Source: Cellulomonas shaoxiangyii (lineage in GTDB: Bacteria > Actinomycetota > Actinomycetes > Actinomycetales > Cellulomonadaceae). From it: a stretch of DNA of 64,000 nt. Shown here piece by piece: positions 16,308 to 24,457 of the stretch. The first letter of the stretch is position 1. Each line of letters opens with the position of its first letter. The stretch covers positions 868,001-932,000 of the forward strand of contig NZ_CP039291.1 of assembly GCF_004798685.1 (NCBI RefSeq), read 5' to 3'. The notes beneath the pieces are model-generated. The model was not told the DNA's origin, did not search any database, and saw only the letters and a list, made by a program, of their open reading frames with translations. Position numbers and translations under genes: made by a program.

Positions 16308-16619
16308 GTGCCGGTCCTCGTCTACTCCCTGCTGCGTCTCGCCCTCTTCGCCCTCGCGACCGCGGTGCTGTGGTGGGCGGGCATGCAGTCCTGGCTCGCG
16401 CCGCTGCTCGCCGCGTTCCTCGCGTGGGGCCTGTCCTACGTGCTGCTCGCGGGCCCGCGGGACGCCGCCGCGCTGCACCTCGCGCACCGCGCGCAGGAGC
16501 GCCGCGCCGGGCGCGCGCGCGGGCACGCCGCGGACGACGCGGCCGCCGAGGACGCCCAGGTCGACGCGGTGCGCCCGGACGCCGCCACCGACGAGCCCCC
16601 GCGCCGCGACCCGTCCTGA
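16308..16619 (+). CDS. DUF4229 small membrane protein
   Basis: 103 residues from a GTG at 16308 chosen from the TACCCT element 6 nt upstream. Two hydrophobic helices (residues about 5-24 and 28-47) are followed by a highly charged Arg/Ala/Asp tail. The pattern VYSLLRLALFALATAVLWW with LSYVLLAGPRD is that of DUF4229, a family of unknown function that sits beside menA in actinobacteria. The stop lies only 5 bp from the convergent menA stop, with no room for a terminator. Confidence 0.82.
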   Translation: MPVLVYSLLRLALFALATAVLWWAGMQSWLAPLLAAFLAWGLSYVLLAGPRDAAALHLAHRAQERRAGRARGHAADDAAAEDAQVDAVRPDAATDEPPRRDPS

Positions 16620-16624
16620 CGTCC

Positions 16625-17494
16625 TCAGACCGCCAGACCGAGCCCGAGCAAGACGCCGAGCCCCAGCTCGAGCGCGCCCGTGCCCCCGAGCACGGGCACG
16701 AGCGCCCGGCCCCGCGCGCCGAGCAGCACGACGGCCGCCAGCACGGCCGCCGGCGGCAGCAGCACGAGCACGACCAGGCACCACGGCGAGGCGAACGCGC
16801 ACACGACCGCGAGCAGCACGGGCAGCACGACGAGCACCGCGTAGACGCGCCGCGCCCGGTGCTCCCCGAGCCGCACGGCGAGGGTCCGCTTGCCGACGAG
16901 CGCGTCGGTCGGCACGTCGCGGAGGTTGTTCACCATGAGCAGCGCGCACGCCAGCAGGCCGATCGCGACCGCACCGACCCACGCGGGCCACGACAGGCGC
17001 CCGGCCTGCGTGTACGTCGTGCCGAGCACGGCGACGAGCCCGAAGAAGACGAAGACGCCCACCTCGCCGAGGCCGAGGTACCCGTAGGGCCGGCGCCCGC
17101 CGGTGTACGTCCACGCGGCGACGACCGCGAGGGCGCCGACCGCGAGCATCCACCACTCGCCCGTGAGCGCGACCAGCCACACGCCCAGCACGCCGGCGAC
17201 GCCGAACGCGGCGAACGCCGCCGCCCGCACCTGGGCGGGCCGGGCGGTGCCGGACGCCGTCAGGCGCGCCGGGCCGACCCGGTCGACGTCGGTGCCGCGC
17301 ACGCCGTCGGAGTAGTCGTTGGCGTAGTTCACCCCGACCTGCAGCGCGAGGGCCACGCCCGCGGCCAGCAGCGCGCGGCCGATCCGTGCGTCGCCGAGCT
17401 GGGCGGCGGCACCCGTGCCGACGAGGACGGGTGCGACCGCGGCGGGCAGCGTGCGGGGACGCGCACCGGCGACCCAGTCGGACGGCGTGGCCAT
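16625..17494 (-). CDS. menA: 1,4-dihydroxy-2-naphthoate polyprenyltransferase MenA
   Basis: 289 residues, ATG start with AGGAG upstream. MenA joins dihydroxynaphthoate to a polyprenyl diphosphate in the membrane, giving demethylmenaquinone. The UbiA-fold Asp motifs are NYANDYSDGVRGTD near residue 57 and NNLRDVPTDALVGKRTLAV near residue 188; both chelate Mg2+-diphosphate. About eight to nine membrane helices are visible. MenE lies 90 bp upstream on the same strand, and the two probably share a transcript. The tail is short and hydrophobic. Confidence 0.97.
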   Translation of the reverse strand: MATPSDWVAGARPRTLPAAVAPVLVGTGAAAQLGDARIGRALLAAGVALALQVGVNYANDYSDGVRGTDVDRVGPARLTASGTARPAQVRAAAFAAFGVAGVLGVWLVALTGEWWMLAVGALAVVAAWTYTGGRRPYGYLGLGEVGVFVFFGLVAVLGTTYTQAGRLSWPAWVGAVAIGLLACALLMVNNLRDVPTDALVGKRTLAVRLGEHRARRVYAVLVVLPVLLAVVCAFASPWCLVVLVLLPPAAVLAAVVLLGARGRALVPVLGGTGALELGLGVLLGLGLAV

Positions 17495-17584
17495 CGTGCT
17501 CCTGCGGGTGGGCGGGCCGGTGGCCCGGGCGGACGGGGAGAGGGACGGGCGGACCGGGGCGCCGCCGGCCGGGATGCGGCGCGG

Positions 17585-18754
17585 TCAGCCGCCGGGGCCG
17601 GGGGAGCGCCGCGCCATGAGGGCCGTCGCCGTCCGGGCGACGGCCCGGCGGTCCGGCTTGCCCGGACCGCGCAGGGGGAGTGCGTCCACGACGAGCACCT
17701 GCCGGGGCGCGCTCGCCGGCCCGAGCACGGCCGCGACGGACGAGCGCAGCTCCGTCAGCGACGGCTGGGCACCGCCCTCGGTGACGACGACCGCGACGAC
17801 CGACTGCCCCCAGTGCTGGTCGGGGACCCCCACCACGCAGACCTCGCGCACGAGCGGGTGGGCGGCGACGACAGTCTCGACGGCGAGGGGGTCGACCTTG
17901 ACGCCGCCCGTGACCAGCACGTCGTCGAGCCGCCCGAGCACCTGCAGCAGCCCGCGGTCGAACCGGCCGCGGTCGGCGGTGCGCAGCCAGCGACGCCCCC
18001 CGACCTCGACGAACGTCGTCGCGTCGAGGTCCGGGCGCCCGAGGTAGCCCGCCGCGAGGACGGGGCCGGTCAGGGACACGCGCTCGGCGGCGTCGACGGC
18101 GATCTCGACGCCGTCGAGCGGCCGGCCGTCGTACACGCAGCCGCCGCACGTCTCGGTCATGCCGTAGGTCGTGACGACGCGGACCCCCGCCGCACGGGCC
18201 CGGGCCAGCAGCGTCGGGGACGACGCCGCACCGCCGACGAGCACGGCGTCGAGCGCGCGCGCCGCGGCGGTCGCGTCCTCGTCCTCGAGCACGCGGACGA
18301 GCTGCGTCGGCACGAGCGAGGTGTAGTGCGGGCCCTCGGCCGCGCGCAGGTGCGCGACCGCGGCGGTGAACAGGGCGGGCCGGAACGGCCCGTCGTCGAG
18401 CGTGGTCGGCTCCCGGCCCGCGAGCAGCGACCGGACGACGACCTGGAGGCCGGCGACGTGGTGGACCGGCAGCGCGAGCAGCCACGCGCCGTGCCCGCCG
18501 AGGCGGTCCGCCGTCGCGGCGGCGGACGCGCGCAGGGCGTCCGCGGTGAGCATGACGTCGCGCGGCTGCCCGGACGAGCCCGAGGTGCGCACGACGACGG
18601 CCACGTCCGCGGGGACGCGTGACGCGCCGCCCCTGCCGGCCCCGACCTGCGGGTCGAGCGCGCGGACGGCCGGCCCGTCGCCGGCGAGCGCCGCGGGCAG
18701 CGATGCCTGGAGGGACCCCGCGTGCGCGGGGACGTCGCGCAGCGGTCGGTCCAC
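17585..18754 (-). CDS. menE: o-Succinylbenzoate--CoA ligase MenE
   Basis: 389 residues, short compared with other acyl-CoA ligases, as is usual for actinobacterial MenE. It activates o-succinylbenzoate with ATP and CoA for ring closure by MenB. The adenylation motifs are RTSGSSGQPRDVMLTADAL (phosphate loop), TTYGMTETCGGCVYDG and GRFDRGLLQVLGRLDD. The C-terminal catalytic Lys is in GPGKPDRRAV. The GTG start is supported by TAGGCT 6 nt upstream and the absence of a ribosome site. Confidence 0.95.
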   Translation of the reverse strand: MDRPLRDVPAHAGSLQASLPAALAGDGPAVRALDPQVGAGRGGASRVPADVAVVVRTSGSSGQPRDVMLTADALRASAAATADRLGGHGAWLLALPVHHVAGLQVVVRSLLAGREPTTLDDGPFRPALFTAAVAHLRAAEGPHYTSLVPTQLVRVLEDEDATAAARALDAVLVGGAASSPTLLARARAAGVRVVTTYGMTETCGGCVYDGRPLDGVEIAVDAAERVSLTGPVLAAGYLGRPDLDATTFVEVGGRRWLRTADRGRFDRGLLQVLGRLDDVLVTGGVKVDPLAVETVVAAHPLVREVCVVGVPDQHWGQSVVAVVVTEGGAQPSLTELRSSVAAVLGPASAPRQVLVVDALPLRGPGKPDRRAVARTATALMARRSPGPGG

Positions 18755-18760
18755 GGGCCC

Positions 18761-18766
18761 AGCCTA
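18761..18766 (-). promoter_or_regulatory. Leaderless -10 element of menE
   Basis: TAGGCT on the minus strand, 6 nt before the GTG at 18754. Confidence 0.65.
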
Positions 18767-18782
18767 GGCCGGGGTGGCGGCC

Positions 18783-18810
18783 GTGACCTGCGCGCGGTCC
18801 GCCGTAGAGT
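18783..18810 (+). promoter_or_regulatory. Promoter of DUF3048 lipoprotein gene
   Basis: GTGACC (18783-18788) and TAGAGT (18805-18810) are spaced 16 bp. Transcription from here would give a 5' leader of about 110 nt before the ATG at 18927, unlike the leaderless neighbours. No riboswitch-like fold was recognised in it. Confidence 0.45.
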
Positions 18811-18926
18811 GTCGGGCGGTCCGGTGCGCCCGCGTGGACCGGACCGTGGGCGGCGCAGGTGGCAGCACCGGGCGACCGCCCGACCGGCACGACGCGGCGA
18901 CGGGCCGCCCGAGGATCGGAGCACGC

Positions 18927-20036
18927 ATGGGACGCACGACGGCGACGGCACCGGTCCGACGGGGCACGCGGGCACGGGGTCGTGCTGCCCGGCCGCGCGC
19001 GGCGGCGCTGCTGACGGTCGCGCTGTCCCTCACCGTCGCGGCGTGCGGCACGCAGACCGCCGCCCCCGCGCCGCCGACCGAGACGCTGGCGCCCTCGATC
19101 GCCCCGGCGAAGGCGCCCGCGCCGGCTCCCGAGGTGCCGCCCACGTGGCCTCTGACGGGCGTCGCGGGCGAGCCCGACCCCCGCCCGGCGCTGGCCGTGA
19201 AGATCGAGAACACGGCGGTCGCGCGCCCGCAGTCGGGCCTCGAGCAGGCGGACGTCGTGTGGGAGACCGTCGTCGAGTTCGAGGTGTCGCGGCTGATCGC
19301 GGTCTACCACTCGCAGGTGCCCGACGAGGTCGGCCCGATCCGCTCGGTGCGGCCGATGGACCCGACCGTCCTGGCACCGACGCACGGCCTGCTCGTGTAC
19401 TCCGGCGGCCAGCCCGGCATCCTCGACCTCGTCGCGCGCTCGGGCCTGCAGGAGGTGTCGCACGACGCGGGCGCCCCCGGCCTGTACCGCATCGGCGGAC
19501 GCTCGGCGCCGCACAACGTCTACGGCAGCCCGGCCACGTGGTGGGGCATCGCCGAGGCGGGGCGCACGGCGCCGGCCGAGCAGTTCGCGTTCGCGCGCCG
19601 GCCCGAGCAGGCGGCGGCCGTCGTCGCGGGCACCCCGGCGTCCCGGCTCGCGTTCCGCCTGTCCGGGCAGTCGAACCCGTCCTGGACGTGGGACGAGGGC
19701 CGCGGCGCGTGGCTGCGGTACGAGGGCTCGTCGCCCGCGACGGCCGCGACGGGCGCGCAGCTGTCGGCCGTGAACGTCGTGGCGGTCACGGCCCCGCACC
19801 CGAACACGCAGTTCGGCGCGCAGGGCGGGGCCCCCGTGCCGACGTACGAGCTCGTCGGGGAGGGCGACGCCGTCGTGGCGACCGCCGGGCGCACGGTCGC
19901 GGTGCGCTGGCGCAAGGACGCCGAGGACCAGCCCCTACGTCTCTTCCACGCCGACGGCTCCGAGGCCCGCCTCGCACCGGGGAACACCTGGGTCGAGCTC
20001 GTGCCCGGCGGTTCCGGGTCGCTCACCGTCTCCTGA
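18927..20036 (+). CDS. DUF3048 domain-containing lipoprotein
   Basis: 369 residues from an ATG at 18927. An Arg-rich start, a hydrophobic stretch and VAACG mark a lipoprotein signal (Cys about residue 38), followed by a Pro/Ala-rich linker. The DUF3048 region includes ALAVKIENTAVARPQSGLEQ, VGPIRSVRPMD and GGRSAPHNVYG, and the C-terminal half ends HADGSEARLAPGNTWVELV. The family (YerB-like) is extracellular and of unknown function; conserved Asp/His/Asn residues suggest a hydrolase or binding site. It sits between menE and menB but reads rightward from its own promoter. Confidence 0.85.
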   Translation: MGRTTATAPVRRGTRARGRAARPRAAALLTVALSLTVAACGTQTAAPAPPTETLAPSIAPAKAPAPAPEVPPTWPLTGVAGEPDPRPALAVKIENTAVARPQSGLEQADVVWETVVEFEVSRLIAVYHSQVPDEVGPIRSVRPMDPTVLAPTHGLLVYSGGQPGILDLVARSGLQEVSHDAGAPGLYRIGGRSAPHNVYGSPATWWGIAEAGRTAPAEQFAFARRPEQAAAVVAGTPASRLAFRLSGQSNPSWTWDEGRGAWLRYEGSSPATAATGAQLSAVNVVAVTAPHPNTQFGAQGGAPVPTYELVGEGDAVVATAGRTVAVRWRKDAEDQPLRLFHADGSEARLAPGNTWVELVPGGSGSLTVS

Positions 20037-20188
20037 CTCCCCGGACGGCGGCAGACCCCGGGCGGACGTCGGGTCGCGGGCGTCGTCCTCCGGGACGACG
20101 TGCGCACCCCCGCGGGCGCACCCGCCGAGGGTCGGGACGGGCCCGCAGGCCGACGCCGCGCGGCACCCGCCCGGCGGAGGCTGGGGGC

Positions 20189-20398
20189 ATGGCCACCACC
20201 GCCCCGCACCGCTTCCCGTCCGCCCCGCGCATCGCCCCCCGCGGCCCCGGTCCGCGCGTCACGGTCCCCGAGGACCACTCCGTGCGCTCCGCCGTCGTGG
20301 TCGTGCTCTCCGGTCTCGTGCTCGTCGCCCTGCTCGTCGGGGGCGGCGCCGTCCTGGCGACGCTGGTCGACCTCGCGTCCTGGGCGACGCCGAGCTGA
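20189..20398 (+). CDS. Small single-span membrane protein, hypothetical
   Basis: 69 residues from an ATG at 20189 with CGGAGG about 11 nt upstream. The first 33 residues are Pro/Arg-rich and probably cytosolic; one hydrophobic helix covers about residues 34-60, with a short tail. I do not recognise a family. It ends 29 bp before the convergent menB stop. Coding is supported by GC-rich third positions and the helix, but at this length it remains tentative. Confidence 0.5.
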   Translation: MATTAPHRFPSAPRIAPRGPGPRVTVPEDHSVRSAVVVVLSGLVLVALLVGGGAVLATLVDLASWATPS

Positions 20399-20427
20399 CG
20401 CACCGCGCCGCGGGCCGGCGGCGGCCG

Positions 20428-21411
20428 TCAGTAGGCGTACGGGAAGCCCGACCAGTCGGGCTCGCGCCGCTGCAGGAACGCGTCGCGGCCCTCGACCGCC
20501 TCGTCCGTCATGTACGCCAGCCGCGTCGCCTCGCCCGCGAACACCTGCTGGCCCGCGAGGCCGTCGTCGGCCAGGTTGAACGCGAACTTGAGCATGCGGA
20601 CGGCCTGCGGCGACTTCGTCGCGACGATCCGCGCGTACTCCAGGCCGGCGTCCTCGATCGCCGCGTGGTCGACCACGTCGTTGACGGCGCCCCACGCGTA
20701 CGCCTGCTCGGCGGAGTACTCCCGCGCGAGGAAGAAGATCTCCCGGGCCCGCTTCTGCCCGACCTGGCGCGCGAGCAGCGCGGAGCCGTACCCGCCGTCG
20801 AACGACCCGACGTTCGCGTCGGTCTGCATGAACCGGGCGTGCTCGCGGCTCGCGATCGTCAGGTCGGCGACGACGTGCAGGGAGTGCCCGCCGCCGGCGG
20901 CCCAGCCGCCGACGAGGGCGACGACGACCTTCGGCATCGTGCGGATCAGCCGCTGCACCTCGAGGATGTGCAGCCGTCCGGCGCGCGCCGGGTCGATGGC
21001 CTCGGCGGTCTCGCCCTCGGCGTACCGGTAGCCGTCCCGCCCGCGGATGCGCTGGTCGCCGCCGGAGCAGAACGACCAGACGCCGTCCTTGGGGCTCGGC
21101 CCGTTGCCGGTGAGCAGCACCGTGCCGACGTCGGAGGTGGTGCGGGCGTGGTCGAGGACCGCGTACAGCTCGTCGACCGTGTGCGGGCGGAACGCGTTGC
21201 GCACCTCCGGCCGGTCGAACGCGACGCGCACCACCGGCAGGTCACGGGCCGTCGCGCCGGCGGCCGCCTCGGCCGGCGTCGGGCGCGCGTGGCCGCGGTG
21301 GTAGGTGATGTCGGTGAGGTGCTCGAACCCCTCGACGGTGCGCCAGCGGGCGGGGTCGAAGGTGTCGGAGACGCGTGCCGGCAGGGGGGCCGGTCCGGCA
21401 GGTGCTGTCAC
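20428..21411 (-). CDS. menB: 1,4-dihydroxy-2-naphthoyl-CoA synthase MenB
   Basis: 327 residues. MenB cyclises succinylbenzoyl-CoA to dihydroxynaphthoyl-CoA (crotonase fold, hexamer). The oxyanion-hole segments are SFCSGGDQRIRG and GGWAAGGGHSLHVVADLTIA; the catalytic Asp lies in DANVGSFDGGYGS, and REIFFLAREYSA with a C-terminal WSGFPYAY completes the family signature. An N-terminal extension of about 30 residues plus an Ala-rich insert near residue 50 is longer than in E. coli. The GTG start follows TAGGGT by 6 nt. It diverges from menC across only 67 bp. Confidence 0.97.
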   Translation of the reverse strand: MTAPAGPAPLPARVSDTFDPARWRTVEGFEHLTDITYHRGHARPTPAEAAAGATARDLPVVRVAFDRPEVRNAFRPHTVDELYAVLDHARTTSDVGTVLLTGNGPSPKDGVWSFCSGGDQRIRGRDGYRYAEGETAEAIDPARAGRLHILEVQRLIRTMPKVVVALVGGWAAGGGHSLHVVADLTIASREHARFMQTDANVGSFDGGYGSALLARQVGQKRAREIFFLAREYSAEQAYAWGAVNDVVDHAAIEDAGLEYARIVATKSPQAVRMLKFAFNLADDGLAGQQVFAGEATRLAYMTDEAVEGRDAFLQRREPDWSGFPYAY

Positions 21412-21417
21412 CCGGTC

Positions 21418-21423
21418 ACCCTA
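21418..21423 (-). promoter_or_regulatory. Leaderless -10 element of menB
   Basis: TAGGGT on the minus strand, 6 nt before the GTG at 21411. Its expected -35 position (about 21441-21446) overlaps that of the menC promoter. Confidence 0.65.
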
Positions 21424-21466
21424 GCCGCGCCCCGCCCCGCGTCCGGCGCGCGCCACGGGACCGACC

Positions 21467-21472
21467 TAGCCT
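21467..21472 (+). promoter_or_regulatory. Leaderless -10 element of menC-menD
   Basis: TAGCCT, 6 nt before the GTG at 21479. The expected -35 position (about 21444-21449) overlaps that of the divergent menB promoter. Confidence 0.65.
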
Positions 21473-21478
21473 GGGCCC

Positions 21479-22456
21479 GTGCTCCCCGGTGCCGACGACG
21501 TCCGCGTGTGGTCCGTCCCCCTGCGGACCCGATTCCGCGGGCTGGTCCGCCGCGACGGCGTGCTGCTGCGCGGTGACTCGGGGTGGGCGGAGTTCAGCCC
21601 GTTCTGGGACTACGACGACGCGGCGGCCGTGCGGTGGTGGCGCGCGGCGCGCGAGGCGGCCGACGAGGGCTGGCCCGACCCGCTGCGCACGCACGTGCCG
21701 GTGAACGTCACGGTGCCCGCGGTCGGGGCGGAGCAGGCGCACCGCATCGTCACGGGCTCGCGCGGGTGCCGCACCGCCAAGGTCAAGGTCGCCGAGCCCG
21801 GGCAGGACCCGCGCGAGGACGAGGCGCGGCTGGAGGCCGTGCGCGACGCGCTCGGCCCGGACGGCGCGATCCGCGTGGACGCCAACACGGCGTGGGACGT
21901 CGACACGGCGGTGCGCCGCCTCGCGGCGCTGGACCGCGCCGCCGGCGGGCTCGAGTACGCCGAGCAGCCGGTCCCGGGCGTCGAGGACCTCGCCGCGCTG
22001 CGCCGGCGCACGCACGTGCCGCTCGCGGCGGACGAGGCCGTGCGCCGTTCCGACGACCCGCTGGCGGTCGCGCGCCGGCACGCCGCCGACGTCGTCGTGC
22101 TCAAGGTGCAGCCGCTCGGCGGCGTGCGCGCGTGCCTGCGCCTCGCCGAGCAGCTCGACCTGCCGGTGGTCGTGTCGTCGGCGCTGGAGTCGTCGGTCGG
22201 CCTCGCGGCGGGCCTGGCCCTGGCCGCCGCGTTGCCCGAGCTGCCGTACGCGTGCGGGCTGGCGACCGCGCAGCTGCTCGCCGCCGACCTCGTCGACGAC
22301 CCGCTGCTGCCGGTCGACGGTGTGATCGCGGTCCGCCGCCCGGAGCCGGCGGAGCACCTGGTCGCCGCCGCGGCGGCGGACCCCGGGCTCGCGGCCCGCT
22401 GGGAGGGGCGCGTGACCGCCGTGCGCGCGCGGGCCCGAGGGCGGGCTCAGGCATGA
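21479..22456 (+). CDS. menC: o-Succinylbenzoate synthase MenC
   Basis: 325 residues, enolase superfamily. It dehydrates SHCHC to o-succinylbenzoate. The active-site set is visible in order: Lys pair in TAKVKVAEPGQ, metal ligands in RVDANTAWDVD, EYAEQPVPG and AADEAVR, and the second catalytic Lys in VVLKVQPLGG. The N-terminal capping domain is short (about 80 residues), as in other actinobacterial MenC. The stop overlaps the menD start (ATGA at 22453-22456), so the two are translationally coupled. Confidence 0.95.
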   Translation: MLPGADDVRVWSVPLRTRFRGLVRRDGVLLRGDSGWAEFSPFWDYDDAAAVRWWRAAREAADEGWPDPLRTHVPVNVTVPAVGAEQAHRIVTGSRGCRTAKVKVAEPGQDPREDEARLEAVRDALGPDGAIRVDANTAWDVDTAVRRLAALDRAAGGLEYAEQPVPGVEDLAALRRRTHVPLAADEAVRRSDDPLAVARRHAADVVVLKVQPLGGVRACLRLAEQLDLPVVVSSALESSVGLAAGLALAAALPELPYACGLATAQLLAADLVDDPLLPVDGVIAVRRPEPAEHLVAAAAADPGLAARWEGRVTAVRARARGRAQA

Positions 22457-24366
22457 TGACCGCCGTGACGCCCGGCCCTGACGACGCCCCCCGCACCACC
22501 CCGCACCCCGGTCCGCCGTCCGCGGCGGCCGCGCGCGTGCTCGTGCAGGCGCTCGCGGCCCTGGGCGTGCGGGACGTCGTGCTCGCACCGGGGTCGCGCA
22601 GCGCACCGCTGGCGTACGCGTTCGCCGACGCGGCGCGGCCCGACGGGGACCGCCCCGCGGGCGCCCCGGCGCTGCGCCTGCACGTGCGCGTCGACGAGCG
22701 TGACGCCGGGTTCCTCGCGCTCGGCCTCGCGAAGGCGTCGGGGCAGCCCGCGCGTGCCGGTGACCCGACGCCCGCCGCGCCCCGGCCGGTCGCCGTCGTG
22801 ACCACGTCCGGGACGGCGGTCGCCAACCTGCACCCCGCTGTGCTCGAGGCCCACCACGCGGGCCTGCCGCTCGTGCTCCTGACGGCGGACCGCCCGCACG
22901 AGCTGCGCGGCACGGGCGCGAACCAGACGACCGAGCAGGCGCGCCTGTTCGGCGAGGCCGTGCGCCTCGCGGTCGACGTGCCGGCACCGACCGGCCGCCC
23001 CGGCGAGGACCGGGACCTGCGGCGCGTGGTCTCCCGCGCGCTCGCGGCCGCCACCGGCGCGCGCTCGGGCGACCCGGGACCGGTGCACCTGGACCTCGCG
23101 TACCGCGACCCCCTCGTGCCGGACGACGCGCCCTGGCCGGTGCCGGGCGAGGCCGGGCTCTCGCACGTCGCCACCCGGTCCGTGCCGGCGGAGCCCGCCG
23201 ACCTCGTCACGGGGGTGCTGCCGGTCGTCGCCGCCGACGACACCCCGGCGGAGGCGACGGGGCGCCCCGCCCGCCGTGCGCGCGGCCCGGTGCCCACCGT
23301 CGTCGTGGCGGGCGACGGGGCCGGCCCGGCCGCTCGCCGCCTCGCCGAGGCGAACGGCTGGCCGCTGCTCGCGGAGCCGTCCTCGGGTGCCCGGCAGGGT
23401 CCGACGGCGATCGGCGCGTACCGGCTGCTCCTCGGGGAGGAGCGCCTCGGCGGCCGCGTGGGACGCGTGGTGGTGCTCGGCCGCCCGACGCTGTCGCGCC
23501 CCGTGCAGCGCCTCCTGGCGCGGGCGGACGTCGAGCTCGTCGTCGTCGCGCCGCGCGGCACGGACTGGCCCGACGCGGGCCGCAACGCCGCCCAGGTGCT
23601 GCTCGAGCTGCCCGCGCGCATGCGTCAGGGCCGCGCGGGTGCGCCCGCCGGGTGGCTCGACGCGTGGCGCGCCGCCGACGCCGCCGCGCGCGACGCCGTG
23701 GACGCCCTGCTCGACGTCCCCGAGGACGCCCCCCGGTCCCGCAGCGGCCAGCGCGTCACCGGACCGGCGCTGGCCCGGGCGGTCGCCCGCGCCAGCACGC
23801 CGACCGACGCGCTGGTCGTGGGCGCGTCGAACCCCGTGCGCGACCTCGACCTGGTCGCGCGCTGGGACGTCGCCCCGCTCGTGCTGGCCAACCGCGGGCT
23901 CGCCGGCATCGACGGCACCGTCTCGACCGCGACCGGCGTCGCGCTGGCGCTGCCGGACCGTCGCGTGCGCGCCTACCTGGGCGACCTGACCTTCCTGCAC
24001 GACGTCGGCGGGCTGCTGCGCGGTCCGCTCGAGCACCCCGTCGACCTGCAGCTCGTCGTCGCGAACGACGACGGCGGGTCGGTGTTCACCACGCTCGAGC
24101 ACGGTGAGCCGCGGCGGGCGGACGTGTTCGAGCGCGTCTTCGGCACGCCGCACGGGGTCGACCTCGCGGCGCTGTGCGCGGCGTACGGCGTGCGGCACAC
24201 GCGGGTCGTCGACGCCGAGGGTCTCCTCCCGGCGCTCGCGGCGCCGGGCACGGGCGTGAGCGTGGTCGAGGTGCGGGTCGACCGCGCGCAGCGTCGCGCG
24301 CTGGGTGAGCGGCTCGCGGCCGACGTGGCGGCGGCCGCGTCCGCCGCTCTCGACGCTCTCGGCTGA
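22453..24366 (+). CDS. menD: SEPHCHC synthase MenD
   Basis: 637 residues (or one fewer, since two ATG codons are adjacent). This ThDP enzyme joins 2-oxoglutarate-derived semialdehyde to isochorismate. Landmarks are VLAPGSRSAPLAYAF, TTSGTAVANLHPAVLEA, RPHELRGTGANQTTEQA, the ThDP region NRGLAGIDGTVSTATG and NDDGGSVFTTLEHGEP. It is about 80 residues longer than E. coli MenD owing to Ala/Pro/Arg-rich linkers near residues 75-115 and 255-280. No menH is found beside it. Confidence 0.96.
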   Translation: MMTAVTPGPDDAPRTTPHPGPPSAAAARVLVQALAALGVRDVVLAPGSRSAPLAYAFADAARPDGDRPAGAPALRLHVRVDERDAGFLALGLAKASGQPARAGDPTPAAPRPVAVVTTSGTAVANLHPAVLEAHHAGLPLVLLTADRPHELRGTGANQTTEQARLFGEAVRLAVDVPAPTGRPGEDRDLRRVVSRALAAATGARSGDPGPVHLDLAYRDPLVPDDAPWPVPGEAGLSHVATRSVPAEPADLVTGVLPVVAADDTPAEATGRPARRARGPVPTVVVAGDGAGPAARRLAEANGWPLLAEPSSGARQGPTAIGAYRLLLGEERLGGRVGRVVVLGRPTLSRPVQRLLARADVELVVVAPRGTDWPDAGRNAAQVLLELPARMRQGRAGAPAGWLDAWRAADAAARDAVDALLDVPEDAPRSRSGQRVTGPALARAVARASTPTDALVVGASNPVRDLDLVARWDVAPLVLANRGLAGIDGTVSTATGVALALPDRRVRAYLGDLTFLHDVGGLLRGPLEHPVDLQLVVANDDGGSVFTTLEHGEPRRADVFERVFGTPHGVDLAALCAAYGVRHTRVVDAEGLLPALAAPGTGVSVVEVRVDRAQRRALGERLAADVAAAASAALDALG

Positions 24367-24457
24367 CGGTTGCCCGGGGCGTCCAGGAAGTTCTCAGCCA
24401 CTCGGGAGGCCGGTCCCAGCCGCCGGGGTTGGAATGGAGGCCGACAAGGAGGCAGCC
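24367..24457 (+). promoter_or_regulatory. Upstream region of HtrA-like protease gene
   Basis: The 91 bp between menD and the protease gene contain AGGAAGTTCTCAGCCACTC around 24387-24405, less GC-rich than its surroundings and resembling stress-regulator half-sites, and a strong ribosome site AAGGAGG directly before the ATG at 24458. No confident -10 hexamer was assigned. Confidence 0.35.

Noticed and set aside
16221..19799. A minus-strand open frame of 1192 codons across menA, menE and the DUF3048 gene
   Set aside because: It runs through two real minus-strand genes in a different frame and through a plus-strand lipoprotein gene. The translation is low-complexity Arg/Ala/Gly with no motif.
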